Of a stretch of DNA of 64,000 nucleotides, positions 34,365 through 41,786 are shown piece after piece (the first letter of the stretch is position 1; each line of letters starts with the position of its first letter). The notes under the pieces were generated by a model, which searched no databases, was not told where the DNA came from, and saw only the letters and a program-made list of their open reading frames with translations. The translations under genes were made by a program, and so were the position numbers. This DNA is from Methanococcus maripaludis (GTDB lineage: Archaea > AGJL01 > Methanococci > Methanococcales > Methanococcaceae): contig NZ_JACDUL010000002.1 of NCBI RefSeq assembly GCF_013760955.1, positions 194,719 through 258,718 of the forward strand, in the 5' to 3' direction.

Positions 34365-35207
34365 ATGATGGACACGAAAACAAAATTACTCGGGCTTATC
34401 GGGCATCCAGTAGATCATTCATTTTCACCGATAATGCACAATACTGCAATTGAAGACCTTGGTATTAATTACGTGTACCTTGCATTTGATGTTTCAGAAG
34501 AAAATCTAAAAAATGTAGTATCTGGTGCAAAAGCACTTCAAATTACTGGTTTTAACGTTACAATCCCGCATAAAATAAATATTATGAAGTATTTAGACGA
34601 AATTGATGAAGATGCAAAAGCAATTGGTGCAGTGAATACCGTAAAAATTGAAAACGGGAAAGCTATTGGATATAACACTGACGGAATTGGTGCAAAGAGG
34701 ACACTTGAAGAAAAAGCTGGAATTTTGATTGATAAAAACATTTTAATTATAGGTTCAGGAGGTGCCTCAAGGGCCGTTTGTTTCGAACTTGCAAAGGATA
34801 ATAATTTGACAATCATAAACAGAAATATTGAAAAAGCAAAAATTCTTTCAGAAGAATTTTCCAAAAAACTAAAAAAACAAAAGCCAATAAATTACGGGGA
34901 TTTAGATCTCGATATAAAAAATTTTGACATAATTCTAAACACAACCCCTGTTGGAATGCATCCAAACACGAATGTAGATCCAGTAATTCCTTTGAAAAAT
35001 ATCAAAAAAGATGCTGTTGTAATGGATTTGATATACAATCCCATTGAACCAGTATTTTTAAAAGAAGCTATAAAATATGGTGCTAAAACAATAAACGGTC
35101 TTGGAATGCTTGTTTACCAAGGAGCAGTTTCATTTGAAATATGGACTGGGATGAAACCCGATATATATGTTATGAAAAAAGCTATTAACTCAAAAATTAG
35201 ACTGTGA
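34365..35207 (+). CDS. aroE: Shikimate dehydrogenase
   Basis: Reduces 3-dehydroshikimate with NADPH in the aromatic amino acid pathway. About 280 residues: the substrate-binding part GLIGHPVDHSFSPIMHN, GFNVTIPHK with the catalytic Lys, GAVNTV, the NADP-binding GSGGASRAVCFEL, and NTTPVGMHPN. The C-terminal GLGMLVYQGA is also typical. Two adjacent ATG codons (34365 and 34368) can serve as start after GTGAT. The gene lies between UPF0254 and cofE with no gaps. Confidence 0.96.
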   Translation: MMDTKTKLLGLIGHPVDHSFSPIMHNTAIEDLGINYVYLAFDVSEENLKNVVSGAKALQITGFNVTIPHKINIMKYLDEIDEDAKAIGAVNTVKIENGKAIGYNTDGIGAKRTLEEKAGILIDKNILIIGSGGASRAVCFELAKDNNLTIINRNIEKAKILSEEFSKKLKKQKPINYGDLDLDIKNFDIILNTTPVGMHPNTNVDPVIPLKNIKKDAVVMDLIYNPIEPVFLKEAIKYGAKTINGLGMLVYQGAVSFEIWTGMKPDIYVMKKAINSKIRL

Positions 35208-35211
35208 AAAC

Positions 35212-35958
35212 ATGATAACAGAAAGAGTAAAAATGGAAGTAATCGGCCTTGAAATTCCATTAATAAGTGGAAATGAAGATTATACTTTAGCAGAACTCAT
35301 TTCAAAATACCCTCTAAAAGATAAAGATATAATCGTTATTGCAGAAACTGTCGTTTCTAAAAGTGAGAAGAATGTTATCTTAAAAGATACAATAAAACCT
35401 TCAAACGAAGCTATTGAACTTTCTAAAAAACTTGGAAAAGAACCCGAAGTCGTTCAGGTAATTTTAGATGAATCAAATGAAACCGTTAGACTTGGGCCTA
35501 ATTTTATAGTAACAGAAACTAAACACGGATTTGTCTGTGCAAACAGTGGTGTTGATGAAAGTAACACTTCGAAAGGAATAAAACCACTTCCAAAAAATCC
35601 GGACAAAAGTGCAAACGAAATAAGAAAGGGAATTGAAGAAATTACTGGAAAAAATGTTGGTGTAATTATCAACGATAGTATGGGTAGACCATTTAGAAAG
35701 GGTTCGTGTGGTGTTGCAATTGGAGTTAGCGGAGTTTGTGGACTTTGGGATAGAAAAGGAGAAAAAGACCTTTTTGGAAGAGAATTAAAAACTACTGAAG
35801 TTGGAATTGCAGATGAACTTGCAGCAACTGCATCAGTTGTCATGGGCCAATCCAATGAAGGAATTCCATTAGTAATTATTAGAAATGCGCCAGTACCATT
35901 TAATGATGGAACTGGAAAAGAATTAATTAGAAAAAAAGAAGAAGATGTATTTAGATAG
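35212..35958 (+). CDS. cofE: Coenzyme F420-0:L-glutamate ligase
   Basis: Adds gamma-linked glutamates to F420-0 with GTP, finishing the deazaflavin carrier of methanogenesis. A 248-residue protein with IPLISGNEDYTLAELI, VIAETVVSKSE, ANSGVDESN, GVIINDSMGRPFRKG and AIGVSG, the typical FbiB/CofE metal-binding pattern. The ATG follows GTGAAAAC, 4 bases after aroE. Ends in a T-rich region shared with the convergent cobS. Other cof genes are not nearby. Confidence 0.96.
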   Translation: MITERVKMEVIGLEIPLISGNEDYTLAELISKYPLKDKDIIVIAETVVSKSEKNVILKDTIKPSNEAIELSKKLGKEPEVVQVILDESNETVRLGPNFIVTETKHGFVCANSGVDESNTSKGIKPLPKNPDKSANEIRKGIEEITGKNVGVIINDSMGRPFRKGSCGVAIGVSGVCGLWDRKGEKDLFGRELKTTEVGIADELAATASVVMGQSNEGIPLVIIRNAPVPFNDGTGKELIRKKEEDVFR

Positions 35959-36001
35959 TTTATTTAATTTTTAAACTTTTTTTATATTTTTTTATTTTAA
36001 T
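35959..36001. terminator. Convergent T-rich terminator between cofE and cobS
   Basis: A 43-base gap with T runs of five, seven and seven on the plus strand and no hairpin. The gap would serve the cofE transcript by U-rich termination. Confidence 0.5.
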
Positions 36002-36775
36002 TTATCCAACTAGTGCAAAATACGGAGTAAATGCAATAATTACGATTAAAAATACCATTCTTGATATTTCTGCAGTTGCTCCAAAAATGTCTCCTGTTAC
36101 ACAGCCTAATTTATTATTGGATTTCCAAGCAATGAACATTCCCAAAAACACTGCTAAAATTGAGCATAAAACCCCTATTTTTGGAATTTGGAGTAACATT
36201 GAAACTCCAAGTGAAAATATTAGCCCTGCTAAAAGATGAGATTCGTTTGATCTTTTCGCAAAATATCTTCCAGTACCTTCATTTGCAGGAATTCCACAGC
36301 AAGCGCATGAAAGAAGACCTAGTCTTGAACAGGTTTCAATTATTATAACATACTTTAAGAATAATGTAAATTCGTTAGTTTCAAAAAGATAAGCAAATGA
36401 AAATATTGAAAGCAGTTCAACAAAAAATACAAAAACAAAACCACCTATTCCCATGTAAACGTCTTTCATGACTTCTAATTTTTTTCTCGCATTTCCAGTT
36501 ACCATCCACGCATCGCCATAGTCTGCAAGGCCATCAAGGTGGTGAAATCCCTGAACATATAAAAGAGTAAATAAAACCGCTGCTCCAATTATATTTCCAG
36601 AAGTAAATCCCAAATAGTTTAACAAATATGCAGTAACTACTCCAAAAAGTGAAATTAACGTTCCAACAAGTGGCATGAACATGAAATATTTTGCAATACC
36701 TTCAAAATCACTTTTTGACCGCCCAATTGGAATTCTAGTCATAAACAGTATTAATCCTTTTAATTCATCGATCAT
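36002..36775 (-). CDS. cobS: Adenosylcobinamide-GDP ribazoletransferase (cobalamin synthase)
   Basis: A membrane enzyme of 257 residues that joins adenosylcobinamide-GDP to the lower-ligand nucleoside. About six hydrophobic segments; the conserved FHHLDGLADYGDAWM lies near residue 77, with GDAWM as the metal/nucleotide part, and CCGIPANEGTGRYF near 160. A C-terminal GDIFGATAEISR is also typical. It completes the step after CobY (15.5 kb). The ATG at 36775 has GGGAT in front. It is 15 bases behind the HAD hydrolase gene. Confidence 0.94.
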   Translation of the reverse strand: MIDELKGLILFMTRIPIGRSKSDFEGIAKYFMFMPLVGTLISLFGVVTAYLLNYLGFTSGNIIGAAVLFTLLYVQGFHHLDGLADYGDAWMVTGNARKKLEVMKDVYMGIGGFVFVFFVELLSIFSFAYLFETNEFTLFLKYVIIIETCSRLGLLSCACCGIPANEGTGRYFAKRSNESHLLAGLIFSLGVSMLLQIPKIGVLCSILAVFLGMFIAWKSNNKLGCVTGDIFGATAEISRMVFLIVIIAFTPYFALVG

Positions 36776-36790
36776 ATTATCCCATAAAAA

Positions 36791-37468
36791 TTAAATAAGT
36801 GGCTTAATTATCTTCGAAAGTTCTGAAATATTTTTTATCGTGTAATCACTTACATCATCAGTAATTTCTGAATATTTTCCCTGTAGTATTCTAACTGTTG
36901 TCATTCCGACGTTTTTTGCAGGAACCATATCCTTGTCGGCCCGATCCCCAACATAAACCACTTCTTCAGGTTTTAAATTAATTTTTTTAAGACCATAATT
37001 AAAAAATTCAATGTTTGGTTTTCCAAGCCCGTACTCTTCTGAAGTTATGACTTCATCAAAAAATGGATGTATTCCAAGCCTTATTAATTTTTCCCACTGT
37101 TTTATGGTAATTCCATCCGTTAAGATTCCCAAGCTTAAGCCCATACTTCTTAAATCCATTAGGGTTTTTATTGTATCAGAATAAGGCCTAAGTAACGCAA
37201 ATTTAACATTGTGGTAGGTGATAATGCCTGTTGTAATTATTTTTGGATCGTATGTTCCAGTAACTGCCTTTACAAGGTCGTTAAAGTGGCCCCCATAGTT
37301 TGAACCCTTCTGTTCAATAATTTTATTCAGTATTTTTAAAGCATCTTCTTCGGTAGCATTCAAGCCTATATCAATCATCGACCTCAATGCCTCTTTTCGT
37401 GCACGGCTTGCAAAACTCGAAGAATTGTAAAGTGTATCGTCAAGGTCAAAGAGCACCCCTCTAATCAT
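36791..37468 (-). CDS. HAD-superfamily hydrolase (TIGR02253-type)
   Basis: A 225-residue phosphatase-like protein. Catalytic motif I is DLDDTLY with D8 and D10, motif II ILTDG near residue 115, motif III K in LGKPN, and motif IV VGDRADKD. A helical cap domain covers about residues 18-90. It fits the archaeal subfamily TIGR02253. The substrate is unknown; a place just ahead of cobS invites a phosphatase role in cobamide synthesis, but this is only inference from position. The ATG at 37468 follows GGTGA; an in-frame GTG 9 bases earlier lies on that site. Confidence 0.87.
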   Translation of the reverse strand: MIRGVLFDLDDTLYNSSSFASRARKEALRSMIDIGLNATEEDALKILNKIIEQKGSNYGGHFNDLVKAVTGTYDPKIITTGIITYHNVKFALLRPYSDTIKTLMDLRSMGLSLGILTDGITIKQWEKLIRLGIHPFFDEVITSEEYGLGKPNIEFFNYGLKKINLKPEEVVYVGDRADKDMVPAKNVGMTTVRILQGKYSEITDDVSDYTIKNISELSKIIKPLI

Positions 37469-37485
37469 TTTTTTCACCGATTAAT

Positions 37486-37770
37486 CTAATCTGCTTTTTT
37501 AACCTTTTCTTCAACCATTTTAAATATTCCAACGAAATCCTCGCCCACTTCCACAGGAACTACAATTAAACCAAGTTCTTGATGTCTTTTTACCCATTCA
37601 TCATCATATGCAGGAACATCTATCTTTATAGGTTCGTTTGTAGGATTTCCAACCACAACATTTCTGTGGGGGAATTCCTTTACACCATCTTCTTGATAAA
37701 TTTCAACAGTCTCTCTTATATATCCGCCAAGAGACATTGTTAATTTTGGGAGCAGTAGCATCTTTGGCAA
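37486..37770 (-). CDS. ehbP: Energy-converting hydrogenase B subunit EhbP
   Basis: A 94-residue protein with LPKLTMSLGGYIRETVEI, VVVGNPTNEPIKIDVPAYDD and GLIVVPVEVGEDFVGIF, which I recognise as EhbP, a small polypeptide encoded in or near the Ehb membrane hydrogenase genes. Ehb makes low-potential ferredoxin for biosynthesis in methanogens. The other ehb genes are elsewhere. The TTG at 37770 with GGTGAT upstream gives the family length; a longer frame starting at 37857 would overlap the upstream gene. A separate TATA-like box sits in front. The identification is from memory of the sequence pattern, not a search. Confidence 0.72.
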   Translation of the reverse strand: MPKMLLLPKLTMSLGGYIRETVEIYQEDGVKEFPHRNVVVGNPTNEPIKIDVPAYDDEWVKRHQELGLIVVPVEVGEDFVGIFKMVEEKVKKAD

Positions 37771-37810
37771 TATATCACCTTTTGTTTTCATATGAATATT
37801 ATAAGAACTC

Positions 37811-37822
37811 ATTAATATATGC
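37811..37822 (-). promoter_or_regulatory. Putative internal TATA box for ehbP
   Basis: On the minus strand GCATATATTAAT lies 41 to 52 bases before the TTG start of ehbP and just after the end of the PAPS-reductase-like gene. A start of transcription about 25 bases downstream fits the short gene model rather than the longer frame. Confidence 0.4.
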
Positions 37823-37837
37823 ACACGTTTAACGTAC

Positions 37838-39346
37838 CTATCCGAGCCAGTTTTCATTTATCTGTTCGTCTTGTTTTTGGTTTGACCTTGTTTTGTTAGT
37901 CCATCTCCAACCGCCTTTTACCCAACTTTCATCCTTACCGCATTTTTGGGCGTGGTTTTTCAAGAATCCTTCCCATTTTTCCCAGAGTTCTGGATAACTC
38001 ATTTTTACTAATTCAATTTCTCCAATTTCCATTGCAGGACACATGAAACAACCAACTCTATCAAAACATTGCCCATACAATACATTGTACGGAGCTTTAT
38101 GTTTTAAAATATATATCCAAACGTGCATTGCAGTCCAGTTTAATATTGGTGCTGATAACATTTGTTTTTTAATCGTTGGGCTATTCCATATTCTTGGTTT
38201 TTTTGAACGATTTATGGATTCATACTTTCTAAGGCCCACAAACGAAAAACATCCTTTTTCATATTTTTCATCGATAAGTATTCCAAGCGGAGATACTTTA
38301 CATACTTCACTGCACCACCGATTATCTCTTCCAGGGGGCCCATATTCTTCTAATTTTTCCCAGAATTCTCCTGAATTCGTTTTCAAAATTTCGAGATTAT
38401 ACATTTTAGAAATTTCTTCGATATTTTCTAAAGTTTCGTTAAATTCGATTCCTGTGTCATTGAATAATACATCAAATTCTACAGGGTTTTCTGAATTTTT
38501 AAACGCTTCAAATGCTAAAAGAAGTACTGCAAGGCTATCCTTTCCACCAGAATATGCGACAGAAACTGGTCTTCCAATTTTTACAACCGTATTTCTCATA
38601 AATCCAATGGAATTACTTTCAACCTTTTGCATTGCGTTTTTGTTTGCTTCGATCATTTTTTCGATTGCTTCATCAAATTCGCCAATTTCATGCAAAACCT
38701 CTGAATTTTTTGGAAGTTCAGATTTTCTAACCTTTGCAACCATTCCCTTTTCAGAATTTACAATTTCTTCGTAATTCATTCTGGATCTTCCAACACCCAA
38801 AACATCCAGTTCATTAAAATCCATACTCGAGTCGGGTTTTTCTATTAATATAATAACATCATCATCAATACAGATGTCTTCTGATGCAAATGCAACTCCT
38901 GGCCTTAAAACAGATGCCCCTTTATTCAAAATAAATTTGGGAACATCTTCCTTAACTACGAGTAATTTTTTCTTGCAGCCTGCAGTAATAAGTCTTCTGG
39001 CACCCTCAATCGTTGGAATTATCTTCCATTCGTGTTTTTTCTCGTTGAAATTTAAAATTCCAAAGATTATTCCATCAACGACAATTTCTTGAAAATATTC
39101 AATTCCTGGAGCCTTGTTTACGAGCACTAGTTTATTTTTAAATAAATTTTCTTCTATTCCAAACTGAGATTTTATGGTTTTGTTTATTAAATCCAAATCT
39201 CCTTTGAAAGCAGGTCTTGCATCCCCGGGAGGAGTTACCTTAACTTCAACCGTTTCAGAATCGCAAATTGCACATTTGGTATCTAGTACGGGGATGTTGC
39301 AGTTTTTACACCATTTTAAATGAATTTTTCCCAAAATAGTCTTCAA
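37838..39346 (-). CDS. PAPS-reductase-family PP-loop protein with zinc ribbon and PUA-like domain
   Basis: A 502-residue protein in several parts. Residues 13-28 form a zinc ribbon (C13, C16, C25, C28). Residues about 60-205 include a PUA-like RNA-binding domain (IIPTIEGARRLITAGCKKK and VLRPGVAFASEDICIDDDVI). The PP-loop SGGKDS lies at 266-271, and a Cys set follows (C345, C349, C427, C433, C436) that could hold an iron-sulfur cluster. The zinc ribbon and PUA domain argue against simple sulfate assimilation and rather suggest tRNA thiolation or sulfur transfer to RNA. It starts with TTG behind GGTGATATT. The true substrate is unknown. Confidence 0.8.
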   Translation of the reverse strand: MKTILGKIHLKWCKNCNIPVLDTKCAICDSETVEVKVTPPGDARPAFKGDLDLINKTIKSQFGIEENLFKNKLVLVNKAPGIEYFQEIVVDGIIFGILNFNEKKHEWKIIPTIEGARRLITAGCKKKLLVVKEDVPKFILNKGASVLRPGVAFASEDICIDDDVIILIEKPDSSMDFNELDVLGVGRSRMNYEEIVNSEKGMVAKVRKSELPKNSEVLHEIGEFDEAIEKMIEANKNAMQKVESNSIGFMRNTVVKIGRPVSVAYSGGKDSLAVLLLAFEAFKNSENPVEFDVLFNDTGIEFNETLENIEEISKMYNLEILKTNSGEFWEKLEEYGPPGRDNRWCSEVCKVSPLGILIDEKYEKGCFSFVGLRKYESINRSKKPRIWNSPTIKKQMLSAPILNWTAMHVWIYILKHKAPYNVLYGQCFDRVGCFMCPAMEIGEIELVKMSYPELWEKWEGFLKNHAQKCGKDESWVKGGWRWTNKTRSNQKQDEQINENWLG

Positions 39347-39382
39347 AATATCACCGTTAGTTAAAAAATTAAATTTTTGATT

Positions 39383-40195
39383 TTAAATTATCATTGTTAA
39401 TCCAACAAACATGAGTATGATTCCAAAAAATTTCTTCAAAAGCTTGGAGTTAATATTATTTGAAATTTTAGCGCCATATCTTGAAAATATAATACTCATT
39501 GCACCAATCGACAGGGCTGCCGATATTGAAACATATCCTATGAAATTTAGATATTTATAGGTATCTGCTATTTCAACAGGGCTAAATAGATAGCCCAAAA
39601 AACCACTTAATGAAATGATTACCATCATTCCCAGGGATGTACCAATACTCCTTTTTATAGGCGTTTTTAAAAATAACGTCAAAATCGGAATTGCAATAGT
39701 TCCGCCACCAATTCCAAACATGCTTGACAGAATCCCTATTAAAAATCCGCAAAGTACGACAGGCAAATAATTAACGTTTTTATTGATTTCGACCTGAGGA
39801 TTAGTTTTGTTAAATGCCATATTTAATGAAAGAATTATCAAAATAACCCCAAAGAGCATTCTGTGAAGATCGCCACTAATGTAATTTGTAACAATCCTAA
39901 CACCCACAAATGTTCCCAAAATTCCTGAAAACCCGAGTAATATCGAATATCTCCAAATAATGTTTCCAAATTTTGAATGGGAATAAGCACTATTTAGTGA
40001 AGTTAAAAAAATAACTGAAAGACTCGTTCCAACAGCCATTGCAACAACGTGGTCATCAGAAATTCCGAGATTTTGAAAAATGTACATTAATGTTGGAACC
40101 ATGATAAAACCGCCACCGAGGCCCAAAGCACCGGTTGTGAATCCCACAATGCATCCAACGACTACCAAAAGTAAATAAATCAAAAAAATTTCCAT
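39383..40195 (-). CDS. Sulfite exporter TauE/SafE-family permease
   Basis: A membrane protein of about 270 residues with eight likely helices. The family pattern appears twice: GFTTGALGLGGGFIMVPTLMY near the N-terminus and GILSSMFGIGGGTIAIPILTL in the middle, the internal repeat of TauE/SafE proteins. It may export sulfite or organic sulfur anions. Placed just downstream of ribL and upstream of the PAPS-reductase-like gene on one strand; a shared role in sulfur metabolism is plausible but not shown. The start is probably the ATG at 40195, although the ribosome site is weak. Confidence 0.85.
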   Translation of the reverse strand: MEIFLIYLLLVVVGCIVGFTTGALGLGGGFIMVPTLMYIFQNLGISDDHVVAMAVGTSLSVIFLTSLNSAYSHSKFGNIIWRYSILLGFSGILGTFVGVRIVTNYISGDLHRMLFGVILIILSLNMAFNKTNPQVEINKNVNYLPVVLCGFLIGILSSMFGIGGGTIAIPILTLFLKTPIKRSIGTSLGMMVIISLSGFLGYLFSPVEIADTYKYLNFIGYVSISAALSIGAMSIIFSRYGAKISNNINSKLLKKFFGIILMFVGLTMII

Positions 40196-40208
40196 AAATA
40201 ACACAAAT

Positions 40209-40661
40209 CTATACTTTTAATTCTTTACAGCACCATCTTCTCACAATTTCTTTTAGAATATCAAATGAGCTGTGAAATGGGCATCTTACATATTCTTCGA
40301 CTTTCAGTACTTCAGGATATAAAAAATGTTTCGCAAGCTGTGATTTCAGTTCAGTTATCTGATATGTTGTCTGATCCGGACCCAAAACTATAATATCAGG
40401 TCTAATTTCTAAAATCGGTTCAAGTTTGTTAGTTAAACTACCCAAAACTGCACGATCTACAGGTTTAAGTGCTTCTATCATTATTTTTCGTTGTTCTTCA
40501 GGAATTACTGGGCTTCTTCCTTTAATTTTTTTTACGGTTTCGTCCCTTGCAATAATTACAACGAGTTCATCCGCATGTTTTTTTGCGAAATTAAGCGTAT
40601 TAAAGTGTCCAGGATGTAATAAATCAAATGTGCCTGCAGTTACTGCTATTTTCTTTTCCAT
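40209..40661 (-). CDS. ribL: Archaeal FAD synthetase RibL
   Basis: Adenylates FMN to FAD; the archaeal enzyme belongs to the cytidylyltransferase-like family rather than the bacterial RibF. The HIGH-like motif [10 protein letters not shown] lies at residues 10-19, with [15 protein letters not shown] and [10 protein letters not shown] downstream. A Cys pair (WCC) at the C-terminus is known to matter for activity in the related M. jannaschii enzyme. It has 150 residues. Two adjacent ATG codons exist; the second (40661) is better placed after GTGAT. Confidence 0.92.
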   Translation of the reverse strand: MEKKIAVTAGTFDLLHPGHFNTLNFAKKHADELVVIIARDETVKKIKGRSPVIPEEQRKIMIEALKPVDRAVLGSLTNKLEPILEIRPDIIVLGPDQTTYQITELKSQLAKHFLYPEVLKVEEYVRCPFHSSFDILKEIVRRWCCKELKV

Positions 40662-40683
40662 CATATCACTTTGTAGTTATTAG

Positions 40684-41694
40684 CTATTTTAAGTTTATAA
40701 TACTATCTTTCCCATTTTTGACCCTAAATATTGCATCAAATGTACCCATTATCAAAGGGCCTAATGCAAAACCCGTAACTCCAAGCGCAAGCGGGCCCAT
40801 CAAAAATGCAACCAGCGCAAGCGCCGGATGGATACTACTTTCATGATTTACAAGTCTTGGGCGTATTGCAAAATCAGGTGCTAGAGATAAGAAAATTACC
40901 CCAAAACCAAAAAGTAAAACTGCTTTAGAATACATTCCAACTGCAACATAATAAACAGATAATGGCATATATATTGTCCAACCACCAACGATAGGAAGTA
41001 GTGTTAGTATACCACTCAGCGCCCCAAGTGTTACGGGATTTGGAATACCTATTGCCCAAAAACCTGCAATTGAAATTAAGCCTACAGTAAATGCAGTTAG
41101 CGCATTTACTACAAAGAGATTTTTGTAAGCTTCATGAAGTTTTCGGATAAACAGTTCTGTTTGAACATGGTAAACTTCAGGAACATGTGGCATTATTGCA
41201 TCTTTAAATCTATAACCATCTTTTAAAAAATAGTACGTTAAAAATATGGTAACTAACCCTTTTATGAATAAAAGCGGAAGTCCGTATATTTGGCTTGCCA
41301 TTTTATTTACAGTTGGCTTTAAAAAAGTCCACAATTCTGAAATTATCGAATTTAAATCTTCTTTTGCAATATTTTGTAATCCAAAATAATTTACAAACTG
41401 TATCGAATTATCAACAAAACTTTGAATATTTAAAGTGTTTAAAAATTCCACAACATCTGTCAAAATTAAAACTACCAGGGATAGTGCAGGAACGGTTATC
41501 ATTAAAATACAGATTATCGCACCGAGGTTTCTTCCAGTATATCGTTTTATTACATTGAAAAAAGGCTCTGTCATGTATGCAAATGCACATGCAAATGCAA
41601 TAGTATCCAGAAAAGGAAATGCCACAAATAAAACAGATGCAAAAGATATTAACACAAAAACTCGCATTATGAATCGATATTCATTCTCTTTCAT
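40684..41694 (-). CDS. AI-2E-family transporter (UPF0118)
   Basis: An integral membrane protein of 336 residues with about eight helices and the family signature AFACAFAYMTEPFFNVIKR at the N-terminus, followed by a middle cytoplasmic-looking stretch and a C-terminal LTLLPIVGGWTIYMPLSVYY and GPLALGVTGFALGPLIMG. Related proteins in bacteria export AI-2 or act as Na+/H+ antiporters; the substrate here is unknown. The ATG at 41694 has GGGGAT in front; the frame continues 12 codons upstream without a good site. Confidence 0.87.
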   Translation of the reverse strand: MKENEYRFIMRVFVLISFASVLFVAFPFLDTIAFACAFAYMTEPFFNVIKRYTGRNLGAIICILMITVPALSLVVLILTDVVEFLNTLNIQSFVDNSIQFVNYFGLQNIAKEDLNSIISELWTFLKPTVNKMASQIYGLPLLFIKGLVTIFLTYYFLKDGYRFKDAIMPHVPEVYHVQTELFIRKLHEAYKNLFVVNALTAFTVGLISIAGFWAIGIPNPVTLGALSGILTLLPIVGGWTIYMPLSVYYVAVGMYSKAVLLFGFGVIFLSLAPDFAIRPRLVNHESSIHPALALVAFLMGPLALGVTGFALGPLIMGTFDAIFRVKNGKDSIINLK

Positions 41695-41786
41695 AATATC
41701 CCCGCTAAAATTAAAAACAAATAAAAACAAATAGGTTTAAACCCCAATTAATTGTAAGTGTTTATTAATTTGTCAGGGTGTGGTAT

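Noticed and set aside
37771-37857. EhbP starting at 37857
   Set aside because: It would overlap the end of the upstream gene by 20 bases and cover a TATA-like box; the TTG at 37770 has GGTGAT and gives the family length.
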